A DNA stretch of 22,197 nucleotides from AC-37 sp035275105 (GTDB lineage: Bacteria > Actinomycetota > Thermoleophilia > Solirubrobacterales > Thermoleophilaceae). The notes under the pieces are model-generated. The model was not told the origin of the DNA and ran no database searches. It was given only the letters and a program-made list of their open reading frames with translations. A program made the translations under genes and the position numbers. Every line of letters starts with the position of its first letter. The first letter of the stretch is position 1. Shown here in pieces: positions 1-7,365 of the stretch. Location of the stretch: the NCBI GenBank assembly GCA_035275105.1, contig DATENL010000297.1, positions 1 through 22,197 on the forward strand, read 5' to 3'.

Positions 1-2
1 TC

Positions 3-332
3 GGCCCGCCGCCGCGCCCGCCGCGCATCCCGCGCGGGCACGCCGCGATCTTCACCGCCTCACCGTGGCGCGAGCGCGACGGGGACGCGGCGCGCCCGAT
101 CCGCATCCGCGGCGTGCTCGTGGTCGACCAGCTGCGGATCCGGCGCGACCGGTCGGGCGGGCTGTTCGTGCTCGAGGACGGCCGCTACGCGGTGACTGGG
201 ACGGTGCTCGCGCTCGGCTCGCGCGGCGACCTCACCGCCTGGGCCCGCCGCCGGATGGCGGCGACCGACGCCGACGAGCGCGCCTGGCTCCAGACCGTGA
301 TCGGCGCACTGGCCCTAGACCTGCACGAGTGA
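3..332 (+). CDS. Hypothetical protein, 5'-truncated
   Basis: This is the 3' end of a gene that enters from the left edge. The frame is open from base 3 to the TGA at 330-332, giving 109 visible residues. The first part is rich in Pro and Arg; the rest alternates short beta-like stretches (LVVDQLRIRR, LFVLEDGRYAVTG) with a C-terminal helical tail (DADERAWLQTVIGAL). I do not recognise a family. Nearly all codons end in G or C, as in the neighbouring genes, which supports real coding. An internal GTG at 114 could start a 72-residue protein, but the open, codon-biased frame upstream favours a longer truncated gene. The last codons and the stop lie inside the first copy of the downstream repeat module, so the C-terminus may have been changed by that repeat. 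Confidence 0.55.
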   Translation, partial: GPPPRPPRIPRGHAAIFTASPWRERDGDAARPIRIRGVLVVDQLRIRRDRSGGLFVLEDGRYAVTGTVLALGSRGDLTAWARRRMAATDADERAWLQTVIGALALDLHE

Positions 333-422
333 ACGCAACAGGGGCCAGGCCACCTGTTGCGCAACAGGGGCCAGGCCACCTGTTGCACGAGTGAACGCAA
401 CAGGGGCCAGGCCACCTGTTGC
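325..422. repeat. Triplicated hairpin module between convergent genes
   Basis: Three identical 26-bp units lie at 335-360, 361-386 and 397-422. Each has 8-bp perfect arms (GCAACAGG and CCTGTTGC) around a 10-nt centre made of two GGCC steps. Copies 1 and 3 are each preceded by the same 10-mer ACGAGTGAAC (325-334 and 387-396); copies 1 and 2 abut, creating a perfect 16-bp palindrome at 353-368. The period from copy 1 to copy 3 is 62 bp. The region separates a plus-strand gene ending at 332 from a minus-strand gene ending at 440, so the hairpins could act as a bidirectional terminator or be a REP-like element. No T-tract follows the stems. The TGA of the upstream gene is inside the module. Confidence 0.9.
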
Positions 423-439
423 ACGAGCGCGGCTCGGGG

Positions 440-1480
440 CTACCCGAGGACGATCTCGGCCGCGTCGCGCACGGTGTCCACGCCGCCGGAGACGAGGATC
501 GTGGTGACGATCGTCTCGCGCCACGCCTCGAGGTCGTCGCGGATCTTCTCCTTCGGGCCCACGAGCGAGAGCTTCTCGATCAGGTCCGCGGGGATCTTCG
601 CCGCCGCCTCGTCCTTCTTCTTCTCGAGGTAGAGCTCCTGCACCTCGCGGATCTCGGCCTCGTAGCCCATCCGGATCGGGACGTTCGCGTGGAAGTTGAC
701 CTTCTTGGCCCCCATCCCGCCGAAGTACAGGGCGTAGAACGGGCGCATCTGGTCGATCCCCTCCTGCACGTCGTCGCAGACGACCAGCGGGACGGTCGCG
801 GCGACGTCGAAGTCCTCGGCGCTGCGGCGCGCGCCCGGCCGCGCGAAGCCCTCGGCCAGTGCGTCCTTGAAGAGGTCCTCGTGCTCGGGCGAGAACAGCA
901 TCGCCAGCCAGCCGTCGCAGAGCTCCGCGGCGAGCGCGATGTTCTTCGGCCCCTCGGCGCCGATGTAGACCGGGATGTCCTCGCGCAGCGGGTGGATCGA
1001 AGCCTTGAGCGGCTTCGCCAGCCCGGTGCCGTCGGGCACCGGCAGCGGGTAGTGCGGGCCGTCGTTGGTGACGGGGCCCTCCCGGGCCCAGATGTCACGC
1101 AGGATCCCGATGTACTCGCGGGTGCGGGCGAGCGGCTTCTCGAACGGCATCCCGTACCAGCCCTCCACCACCTGCGGGCCCGATACGCCGAGGCCGAGCA
1201 CGAAGCGCCCGCCCGACAGGTGGTCGAGCGTCATCGCGGCCATGGCCGTCGCCGCCGGCTGGCGCGCCGACATCTGGACGATCGCGGTGCCGAGCTTGAT
1301 GCGCTCGGTCGCGGCACCCCACCACGCGAGCGGCGTGAGGCAGTCGGAGCCGTAGGCCTCCGCCGTCCAGATCGAGTCGAAGCCCAGTCGCTCGGCCTCG
1401 GCGATCGTGTCGGCGATCCCGGGCGGGGGGCCGCCGGCCCAGTAACCGGTGTTCAGACCGAGCTTCAGGTCGCGCGCCAC
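440..1480 (-). CDS. LLM class F420-dependent oxidoreductase, Rv3520c family
   Basis: A 346-residue luciferase-like TIM-barrel oxidoreductase expected to use coenzyme F420 for hydride transfer in the cytoplasm; the substrate is unknown. The N-terminus LGLNTGYW, the segment AEAYGSDCLTPLAWWG (40-55), the block GRFVLGLGVSGPQVVEGWYG (91-110) followed by KPLARTREY, and IPVYIGAEGPKNIALAAELCDGWLA are the signature of the subfamily typified by mycobacterial Rv3520c. Length is normal. The start is GTG at 1480 with an AGGA about 7 nt upstream. It is transcribed divergently from the acyltransferase gene with only 38 bp between them, so promoters may overlap. The family call is firm; F420 rather than FMN is inferred from family membership. 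Confidence 0.9.
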   Translation of the reverse strand: MARDLKLGLNTGYWAGGPPPGIADTIAEAERLGFDSIWTAEAYGSDCLTPLAWWGAATERIKLGTAIVQMSARQPAATAMAAMTLDHLSGGRFVLGLGVSGPQVVEGWYGMPFEKPLARTREYIGILRDIWAREGPVTNDGPHYPLPVPDGTGLAKPLKASIHPLREDIPVYIGAEGPKNIALAAELCDGWLAMLFSPEHEDLFKDALAEGFARPGARRSAEDFDVAATVPLVVCDDVQEGIDQMRPFYALYFGGMGAKKVNFHANVPIRMGYEAEIREVQELYLEKKKDEAAAKIPADLIEKLSLVGPKEKIRDDLEAWRETIVTTILVSGGVDTVRDAAEIVLG

Positions 1481-1518
1481 ACCGGGATCCTGGCAAACTC
1501 CACCACTCGGGAGACCTG

Positions 1519-3006
1519 ATGCGGCAGCTGACCAGCGTAGATGCGCAGTTCCTGGCGCTCGAGAGCGCCCGCCAGACAGGCCACGTCGCGGGCCTGGCGA
1601 TCCTCGATCCGTCGACCGCGCCCGGCGGCCACATCGGCATCGAGGACGTCAAGCGGCTGATGGAGGAGCGGCTGCCGCTCCTGCCCCCGCTCCGCTGGCG
1701 CCTCGCCGAGGTGCCGCTCGGGCTCGACTACCCGTACTGGATCGACGACCCCGACTTCGACCTCGACTTCCACGTGCGCGAGCTCGCCCTGCCCCCGCCG
1801 GGCGCCGACCTCCAGCTCGGCGAGCAGGTGTCGCGGATCGTGGCGCGACCGCTCGACCGCGCGCGGCCACTGTGGGAGCTGTACCTCGTTCACGGGCTCG
1901 AGGGCGGCACCGTCGGGATCCTCACGAAGATCCACCATGCCCTGATCGACGGCATGTCCGGCGCCGAGATCATGGGCCTGCTGCTCGACCTCGCCCCCGA
2001 GGGCCGCGAGCTGCCGGACACGCCTCCTCCCGAGCGCGACCGCGACCCGAGCGACATCGAGCTGCTCGGCCGCGGGCTGCTCGGCCTCCCGCGCTACCCG
2101 GCGCGGCTCCTGCGCTCGCTGCCGGCCGCGGTCCCCCACATCGAGGACACGCCGTTCGGGGTGCTGCCCGGAGCCGGCACGGTCGGCCGGATGGCCGGGG
2201 CCGTGCAGCGCGCGATCGGGGCCGGGGCCCAGCGACCGGGCGACCGCAGGCCGCTCACCGCGCCGCGGACGTCCTTCAACGGCCGGATCTCGCCGCACAG
2301 GCGGTTCGCGTTCGGGCCGATCCCGCTCGAGACCGTCAAGGAGGTCAAGAACGCGCACGGCTGCACGGTCAACGACGTGGTCGTCTCGGTGTGCGCGAGC
2401 GCGGTCCGCCGCTGGCTGATCGAGCACGACGAGCTGCCGGCGGAGCCGCTCGTCGCGCAGATCCCGATCTCCGTGCGGACCGGCGAGCAGGCGGGGACCT
2501 TCGGCAACCGCATCATGCTGATGGCCGCGCCGCTGTTCACCAACGAGCCCGACCCGATCAGGCGCCTGTACATGACGCACGAGGCGATGTCCGAGGTCAA
2601 GGACCGGCACAAGGCTCTGCCGGCCGAGCTGCTCCAGGACGCGAACCACTTCATCCCGCCGGCGGTCTTCCACCGCGCGGCGCAGCTCACCTTCAGGCTC
2701 TCGACCAGCCGCCCCGGCCGCCCGACCTGGAACCTGGTCGTCTCGAACGTCCCGGGCCCGCAGTTCCCGCTCTACATGGCGGGCGGCCGGCTGCTGCACA
2801 ACTACCCGGTGTCGGTGATCACCGACGGCATGGGCATGAACATCACCGTGATGAGCTACGACGGCTGCCTCGACTTCGGCATCGTCGGCGACCGCGACCA
2901 GATCCCCGACCTCTGGTGCATGATCGACTGGCTCCGCGAGGGGCTCGACGAGCTGCTGCCGGGTAGAGCGCCCGACCCGGAGACCGAGTCGGTGACGGCC
3001 GAGTGA
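1519..3006 (+). CDS. Wax ester synthase/diacylglycerol acyltransferase (WS/DGAT)
   Basis: A 495-residue acyltransferase of the WS/DGAT family, which transfers acyl groups from acyl-CoA to diacylglycerol or long-chain alcohols to make triacylglycerol or wax esters at the inner membrane and lipid droplets. The catalytic motif HHALIDG (139-145) matches HHxxxDG. The N-terminal LTSVDAQFL, PLDRARPLWE (111-120), the NDVV segment and the C-terminal VSNVPGP block are all family hallmarks, and length is typical. ATG 1519 has GGGAG 5 nt upstream. The TGA overlaps the GTG of the DUF6457 gene (GTGA), so the two are probably translated together. Substrate preference cannot be read from the sequence. Confidence 0.95.
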   Translation: MRQLTSVDAQFLALESARQTGHVAGLAILDPSTAPGGHIGIEDVKRLMEERLPLLPPLRWRLAEVPLGLDYPYWIDDPDFDLDFHVRELALPPPGADLQLGEQVSRIVARPLDRARPLWELYLVHGLEGGTVGILTKIHHALIDGMSGAEIMGLLLDLAPEGRELPDTPPPERDRDPSDIELLGRGLLGLPRYPARLLRSLPAAVPHIEDTPFGVLPGAGTVGRMAGAVQRAIGAGAQRPGDRRPLTAPRTSFNGRISPHRRFAFGPIPLETVKEVKNAHGCTVNDVVVSVCASAVRRWLIEHDELPAEPLVAQIPISVRTGEQAGTFGNRIMLMAAPLFTNEPDPIRRLYMTHEAMSEVKDRHKALPAELLQDANHFIPPAVFHRAAQLTFRLSTSRPGRPTWNLVVSNVPGPQFPLYMAGGRLLHNYPVSVITDGMGMNITVMSYDGCLDFGIVGDRDQIPDLWCMIDWLREGLDELLPGRAPDPETESVTAE

Positions 3007-3212
3007 ACGCCGAGCAGTGGGTCGCCGCGTTCGCGGCGGAGCTCGGCGTCGACCCGCCCACGGCCGCGGAGTTCGCGACCCTGCTCGAGCTCGCGGGCGT
3101 GGCGGCGCACTCGTCCGAGCGCGTTGCGGCGCCGGTGGCGTGCTGGGTCACCGCCCGCGCCGGCCTCACGCCCGACGACGCGCTCGCGGTCGCGCGGCGC
3201 GTGGCTCCCTGA
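3003..3212 (+). CDS. DUF6457 domain protein
   Basis: A 69-residue acidic helical protein. The start MNAEQWVAAFAAELGVDPPT, the middle LLELAGVAAHSSERVAAPVACWV and the following alanine/glycine-rich helix resemble the actinobacterial DUF6457 family, whose function is not established. GTG 3003 overlaps the TGA of the acyltransferase gene, and no other start would keep the conserved N-terminus, so coupled translation is likely. The C-terminus is shorter than I expect for many members. It ends 7 bp before the converging aldehyde dehydrogenase gene. The family call is by remembered pattern only; no domain search was possible. Confidence 0.72.
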   Translation: MNAEQWVAAFAAELGVDPPTAAEFATLLELAGVAAHSSERVAAPVACWVTARAGLTPDDALAVARRVAP

Positions 3213-3219
3213 CGCTGCG

Positions 3220-4713
3220 TCAGGCGCCCTTCGGCTGGTCGGCGCCGCCGCCGTAGGGGTACCACCACTCCTTCGGGGCGAGGCTGGTCTCGATGTGCAC
3301 GTGCTTGGTCTCCTGGAACGCCTCCAGGCCCTCCTGGCCCAGCTCGCGGCCCAGGCCCGACTGCTTCATGCCGCCGAACGGGCCGGCGTCGTTGTCGGTC
3401 AGCGGATCGTTGAACCAGACGGTGCCCGCGCGGATCTCGCGCATGCACCTGAACACGGTCTGGAGGTCGCGCGTGTAGACGTTCGCGCCGAGCCCGAAGC
3501 GGGTTCCGTTGGCCAGCTCGATCGCCTCGTCGAGCGTGCTCACGCGGACTATCGGAGCGACGGGGCCGAACGTCTCCTCGCGCAGCAGGTCGGTCTCGCC
3601 CGGCGCGCCGGTCACGACCGCCGGGGCGTAGTAGTGGCCGCGCTCGTGACCGGCGCGGTCGCCGCCGCGGACCAGCGTCGCCCCCGCGCCGACCGCCGCC
3701 TCCACCTGGCGCTCGACCCTCGAGCGCTGCGCCGCCGAGGCCATCGGACCGACGTCCGTGCGCTCGTCGAGCGGGTCGCCGATCACGAGCGAGTCGGCGT
3801 GCTCGACGAACGCGCTCACGAACTCGTCGTAGACCGGCTCCATCACGTAGAAGCGCTCGGCGCTCGTGCAGACCTGCCCGGCGTTGAGATACGCGGCCCA
3901 CGCGCCGCCGCGGGCGGCCACGGAGATCTCGCCGGCCACGTCCTCGCAGACGATGAACGGGTCCTTGCCGCCCAGCTCGAGGTTGATGCGCGCGACGCGA
4001 TCCGCGCAGACCCGCGCGATCGCCTTGCCGGTCTCCACCGACCCGGTGAACGCCACGCAGTCGACCCGCTCGTCCGCCACCAGCGCCTCCCCCACGTCGC
4101 CCGCGCCCGCCAGCAGGTTCACGACCCCCGGCGGCAGGTGCTCGAAGCAGTCCGCCAGCATCAGGGTCGACAGCGGCGTCAGCTCCGAGGGCTTGCAGAC
4201 GGCCGTGTTGCCCGCGGCCAGCGCCGGCGCGAGCTTCCACGCGAGGAGCAGCAGCGGGTAGTTCCAGGGGACGATGCAGGCCACCACGCCCATCGGCTCC
4301 TTGAGCACGAGCGCGAGCTGCGTGGACTCGATCGACGGGATCACTCGGCCGGCGAAGTTGCGCCCCATCTCCGCGTAGTAGTCGAACGCGGCGGCCGTCC
4401 AGCCGACCTCGTCGCTGTTCTCGATCAGCGGCTTCCCGCCCTCGAGCGTCATCGTCCGCGCGATCTCGTCGGTCCGCGCCCGAAGCCGGGCGGCGACCTC
4501 GTGGAGCATGTCGCCTCGCTCGACCGCCGGCGTCGCCGCCCAGGCGCGAGCCGCCTCGCGCGCCGCGGCGACCGCGGCGTCGACCTGCTCGCCCGACGGC
4601 AGCGCCACCTCGGCGAGCGCCTCCTCGCTTGCCGGGTTCTCGACGGCGAGCGCCGGACCCGCCCCCGGGACCCGCTCGCCCGCGATCAGCAGCCTGGTCT
4701 CCACGGCGGGCAC
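3220..4713 (-). CDS. NAD(P)-dependent aldehyde dehydrogenase
   Basis: A 497-residue ALDH-superfamily enzyme that oxidises an aldehyde to its acid with NAD(P)+. The motifs are complete and in order: PWNYP (149-153), the cofactor-binding FTGSVETGK (222-230), ELGGK with general-base Glu246 (246-250), the nucleophile Cys282 in GQVCTSAERF, and EETFGPV (379-385). The overall pattern is closest to betaine-aldehyde/aminobutyraldehyde-type dehydrogenases, but the substrate cannot be fixed. The C-terminus carries an unusual aromatic EWWYPYGG tail. GTG 4713 is used as start; a second GTG at codon 4 is possible. It is divergent from csaA with only 15 bp between starts. A polyamine-degradation link to the nearby pot operon is conceivable but unsupported by operon structure. 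Confidence 0.93.
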   Translation of the reverse strand: MPAVETRLLIAGERVPGAGPALAVENPASEEALAEVALPSGEQVDAAVAAAREAARAWAATPAVERGDMLHEVAARLRARTDEIARTMTLEGGKPLIENSDEVGWTAAAFDYYAEMGRNFAGRVIPSIESTQLALVLKEPMGVVACIVPWNYPLLLLAWKLAPALAAGNTAVCKPSELTPLSTLMLADCFEHLPPGVVNLLAGAGDVGEALVADERVDCVAFTGSVETGKAIARVCADRVARINLELGGKDPFIVCEDVAGEISVAARGGAWAAYLNAGQVCTSAERFYVMEPVYDEFVSAFVEHADSLVIGDPLDERTDVGPMASAAQRSRVERQVEAAVGAGATLVRGGDRAGHERGHYYAPAVVTGAPGETDLLREETFGPVAPIVRVSTLDEAIELANGTRFGLGANVYTRDLQTVFRCMREIRAGTVWFNDPLTDNDAGPFGGMKQSGLGRELGQEGLEAFQETKHVHIETSLAPKEWWYPYGGGADQPKGA

Positions 4714-4715
4714 TC

Positions 4716-4721
4716 TAGGGT
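4716..4721 (+). promoter_or_regulatory. Candidate -10 element of csaA (leaderless)
   Basis: TAGGGT fits the TANNNT -10 pattern and ends 7 nt before the preferred GTG at 4729, which would place transcription start at or next to the start codon. The same hexamer occurs upstream of the crotonase gene (15786-15791). No good -35 is evident. AGGG at 4717-4720 could alternatively serve as a Shine-Dalgarno for the same GTG. Confidence 0.4.
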
Positions 4722-4728
4722 GTCCCGC

Positions 4729-5061
4729 GTGGCCATCGAGTACGAGGATTTCGAGAAGGTGGACGTCCGGGTCGGGACGATCACCGAGGTCGAGGACTTC
4801 CCGCGAGCGCGCAAGCCGTCGTACCGGCTGACCGTCGACTTCGGCGACGAGATCGGCGAGCGGCGCACGAGCGCGCAGGTGACGACCTACGAGAAGGACG
4901 AGCTGCGCGGCATGCAGGTCGTGGCCGTCGTGAACTTCGAGCCGAAGAACATCGCCGGATTCATGTCCGAGGTGCTCGTGCTCGGAGTGCCCGGCCCGGA
5001 CGGGGAGGTCGTGCTGCTCTCGCCCACCCGCCAGGCGCCCGGCGGCGGGCGCATGTTCTAG
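4729..5061 (+). CDS. csaA: tRNA-binding domain protein, CsaA/YgjH type
   Basis: A 110-residue single-domain OB-fold protein of the CsaA family, which binds tRNA and has been described as having chaperone/export-related activity in Bacillus. FEKVDVRVGTI (8-18), the RTSAQV segment and VVAVVNFEPKNIAGFMSEVLVLG (64-86) match the family closely, and the length equals that of B. subtilis CsaA. GTG 4729 is preferred because it gives that length and has both AGGG 8 nt upstream and a TAGGGT -10-like element 7 nt upstream; GTG 4720 would add three residues. The frame is open far upstream only because it runs antisense to the aldehyde dehydrogenase gene. The gene converges on the penicillin-acylase pair with a 6-bp gap. 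Confidence 0.9.
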   Translation: MAIEYEDFEKVDVRVGTITEVEDFPRARKPSYRLTVDFGDEIGERRTSAQVTTYEKDELRGMQVVAVVNFEPKNIAGFMSEVLVLGVPGPDGEVVLLSPTRQAPGGGRMF

Positions 5062-5067
5062 CGGCGG

Positions 5068-7356
5068 CTACCTGACGTCGACGAGCTGCTCGAAGGTGCC
5101 GCGCTCGAAGAACGGCAGCGGCGGTGGGCTGCCAGCCCCCTGGACGATCCACGGGAAGTCGTGGCGCGGCTCGCGCCACTTCGCGGTGTCGGGCGTCCCG
5201 AAGCGCTGGGCGAGCACGGCGAACGTGGCGACCGCCGCCTTCCGGTAGCCCGGCGCGCCGAGCGTCCGCAGCCCGAACGACGGGCCGTTGGTCGAGTCGA
5301 AGAAGTGGTACGCCGCGTTCTCGCCGTCCACCTGGAGCGCCCCCGGTCCCATCGGCCCGAGCGCGACGTTCTGGATCTGCTGCTTGAACTCCTGCCACGC
5401 CGCCACGCCGGGCGCCACCGTCCCGGCGCCGTTCGTCCGCGCGTAGGAGCCGTCCCATCCGACGATCACCTTCAGCACGGCCCGCGCGCGCCCCGTCGAC
5501 CCCGCCAGCGCGGCCTTCAGCTTCCCGTCCACGAGCGGGCGCTGCTGCGCGATCGTGCCCGAGCGGTGAAGCAGCCGCTTGAGCCCGGCGAGCGACACGG
5601 GCCCAGCGGCGAGCTTGCGGACCAGCCCGTAGAGGAACGTCGCCCGGTGAAGCCTGCCCCCGAGCCTGCCCCGCGCCGCCCCGTCGCCGCTCGTCCACCC
5701 CGCCGCGGGGATGTTGTTCCAGTTCGAGAGCCAGTTCTGCTCCGGGTCGATCACGTGCGGGCGCTTCGACACGGGCAGGAACCCGCGCCACTCGGCCTCG
5801 CCCGTGCCCGGGTACGGCAGCCGCTCGTCGAACCCGTGCGGCCTCAGCGGGAGGAGGCCCGGGTGCCAGAAGCCCAGATGGCCGTCGTCGTCGACCGCCG
5901 TCACGTTCTCGTTCCACGTCACGTCGCGGAGCGCCCGGTCGACCGCCCCGACGCTGCCCGCGCGATCGAGCTTGTCCAGGCCGACGATCGTCTCGAGCTC
6001 GCGGCCGAACGTCGCGAACCGGCGCGCGTACGCCCAGCCGCCTGCGCGCTGCTGCACCGGCCCGTGCACCGTCCTGCAGAGCCGCTCGGTGCGCGTCTTG
6101 GTGGTCGACCCGCTCGAGAACCTGAAGACCTCGTTGCGGCAGCTCATCTTCCGCACCTTGCCGTTGAAGCGGTATGACTCGGCGCCGCCCGCCAGCTTCT
6201 CCGCGTACACGTCGTCGGTGTCCGACTCGCCGCTGGTGATCCCCCAGGCGACGTTCCTGTTGAAGCCGACCGCGATCACCGGCGCGCCCGGCGCGGTGCC
6301 GCCGCGCACGTTGAGCCCGGGACGGTGGACCTCGACCTCGTAGAGCGTCTCCGGGAACGCGAAGCCGAGCTGCGGGCCGCTGTAGAGGACGCCGCCCGTG
6401 CCGCGCCTGACCGCGATCACGTACGAGCCGCCGTGAACGTCGACGCGCGGCCGGGCCGCCGGGCCGGTCAGCGGGTCCGACGGCGGCAGCTTGAGCCCGG
6501 CGAGGAACCTGCGCGAGCGCTCGAAGGCGGCCTTCTCGTCCGCGCGCGTCCGGCCCGGCTGCGACGGGAAGGATCCCTCGGAGCGAGGGATGATCAGGGG
6601 CGCGCCCTTCACGTGCAGCGGGACCAGGCGGTCGAAGTTCCGCTTGCCGATGCCGCGGAGCGCGTGCGCGTTCTGGATCTCACGCCCCTCGCTCGCCCAC
6701 GGGACGGTGCGGACCAGCAGCGCACCGACCCCGGCCGAGTCGCGCACCGTCCAGTCGCGCAGCGGCACGCCGAGCAGGTCGAACTCCGCGGGCTTGTCGG
6801 CGGGGTTCTTCCGCACGTGCGCGATCCACTTGTTGACGCCGTCCCGGTACGCGCGCAGACGCGCGCGCAGGCGGGCGGGGAGCTTGGCCACCTCGACGTC
6901 GAGCGCCGCCGGGCCGGGCAGGTCGCGCCGCGCCTCGATGTCGGTGACGAGCGAGTCCTCGCCGAGAGCCTCCGCAAGCCTGCCGAAGGCGCGCCGGCGG
7001 AACAGCTCGAGCTCTGTGAGACGGTCCTGGGCGGCGGCGTAGCCGACGCCGAACCACGCGTCCTCGTCATTCCCCGCCGTCACCGCCGGGACGCCGTAAC
7101 GGTCGCGCACGATCTTCACGCCCGGTCGCGGCTTCTGGGTGGTCCCCGGCTGCCCGAACAGCGCCGGCTTCCACTGGAAGTTGACGAACAGCGAGACCTG
7201 GTCGTAGCGGTGCGGCGATCCGGCGCCCGTCCCGGCGTCGCTGACGAACCCGCTCTCGCCCGGAGGGAGCACGGTCTGCGCCCGGCCGACGAGGGCCGCC
7301 GCAGCGGCGGGCACCAGCGTCAGGACAGCGAGTGCGAGGACCAGGACTCGTCGCAC
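5068..7356 (-). CDS. Secreted penicillin acylase family protein (downstream copy)
   Basis: A 762-residue N-terminal-nucleophile (Ntn) hydrolase precursor of the penicillin-acylase/AHL-acylase family, which is cut into alpha and beta chains and hydrolyses amide bonds. A Sec-type signal (RRVLVLALAVLTLVPAAAAA) begins the protein. Family landmarks are IVRDRYGVPAVTAGNDEDAW (82-101) with the AAQDRLTELELFRR helix, the alpha/beta boundary at HGG-Ser311, TVHGPV, and WRGFLP plus NWNN further on. Ser311 would be the beta-chain nucleophile, but it is followed by Tyr where most family members have Asn. GTG 7356 lies 9 nt after the stop of the upstream paralogue, so both are probably one operon. The substrate is unknown: beta-lactams, acyl-homoserine lactones and lipopeptides are all possible. 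Confidence 0.9.
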   Translation of the reverse strand: MRRVLVLALAVLTLVPAAAAALVGRAQTVLPPGESGFVSDAGTGAGSPHRYDQVSLFVNFQWKPALFGQPGTTQKPRPGVKIVRDRYGVPAVTAGNDEDAWFGVGYAAAQDRLTELELFRRRAFGRLAEALGEDSLVTDIEARRDLPGPAALDVEVAKLPARLRARLRAYRDGVNKWIAHVRKNPADKPAEFDLLGVPLRDWTVRDSAGVGALLVRTVPWASEGREIQNAHALRGIGKRNFDRLVPLHVKGAPLIIPRSEGSFPSQPGRTRADEKAAFERSRRFLAGLKLPPSDPLTGPAARPRVDVHGGSYVIAVRRGTGGVLYSGPQLGFAFPETLYEVEVHRPGLNVRGGTAPGAPVIAVGFNRNVAWGITSGESDTDDVYAEKLAGGAESYRFNGKVRKMSCRNEVFRFSSGSTTKTRTERLCRTVHGPVQQRAGGWAYARRFATFGRELETIVGLDKLDRAGSVGAVDRALRDVTWNENVTAVDDDGHLGFWHPGLLPLRPHGFDERLPYPGTGEAEWRGFLPVSKRPHVIDPEQNWLSNWNNIPAAGWTSGDGAARGRLGGRLHRATFLYGLVRKLAAGPVSLAGLKRLLHRSGTIAQQRPLVDGKLKAALAGSTGRARAVLKVIVGWDGSYARTNGAGTVAPGVAAWQEFKQQIQNVALGPMGPGALQVDGENAAYHFFDSTNGPSFGLRTLGAPGYRKAAVATFAVLAQRFGTPDTAKWREPRHDFPWIVQGAGSPPPLPFFERGTFEQLVDVR

Positions 7357-7365
7357 GGCGCCAGC

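Noticed and set aside
325..422. The three regularly repeated units could be read as a small CRISPR array.
   Set aside because: Two units abut with no spacer and the other gap is only 10 bp and repeats the sequence before copy 1; there are no unique spacers and no cas genes.
419..1519. Long plus-strand open frame opposite the F420 oxidoreductase.
   Set aside because: Arg/Leu/Asp-rich composition and no recognisable motifs; the minus-strand protein has complete family signatures, so this is its antisense shadow.
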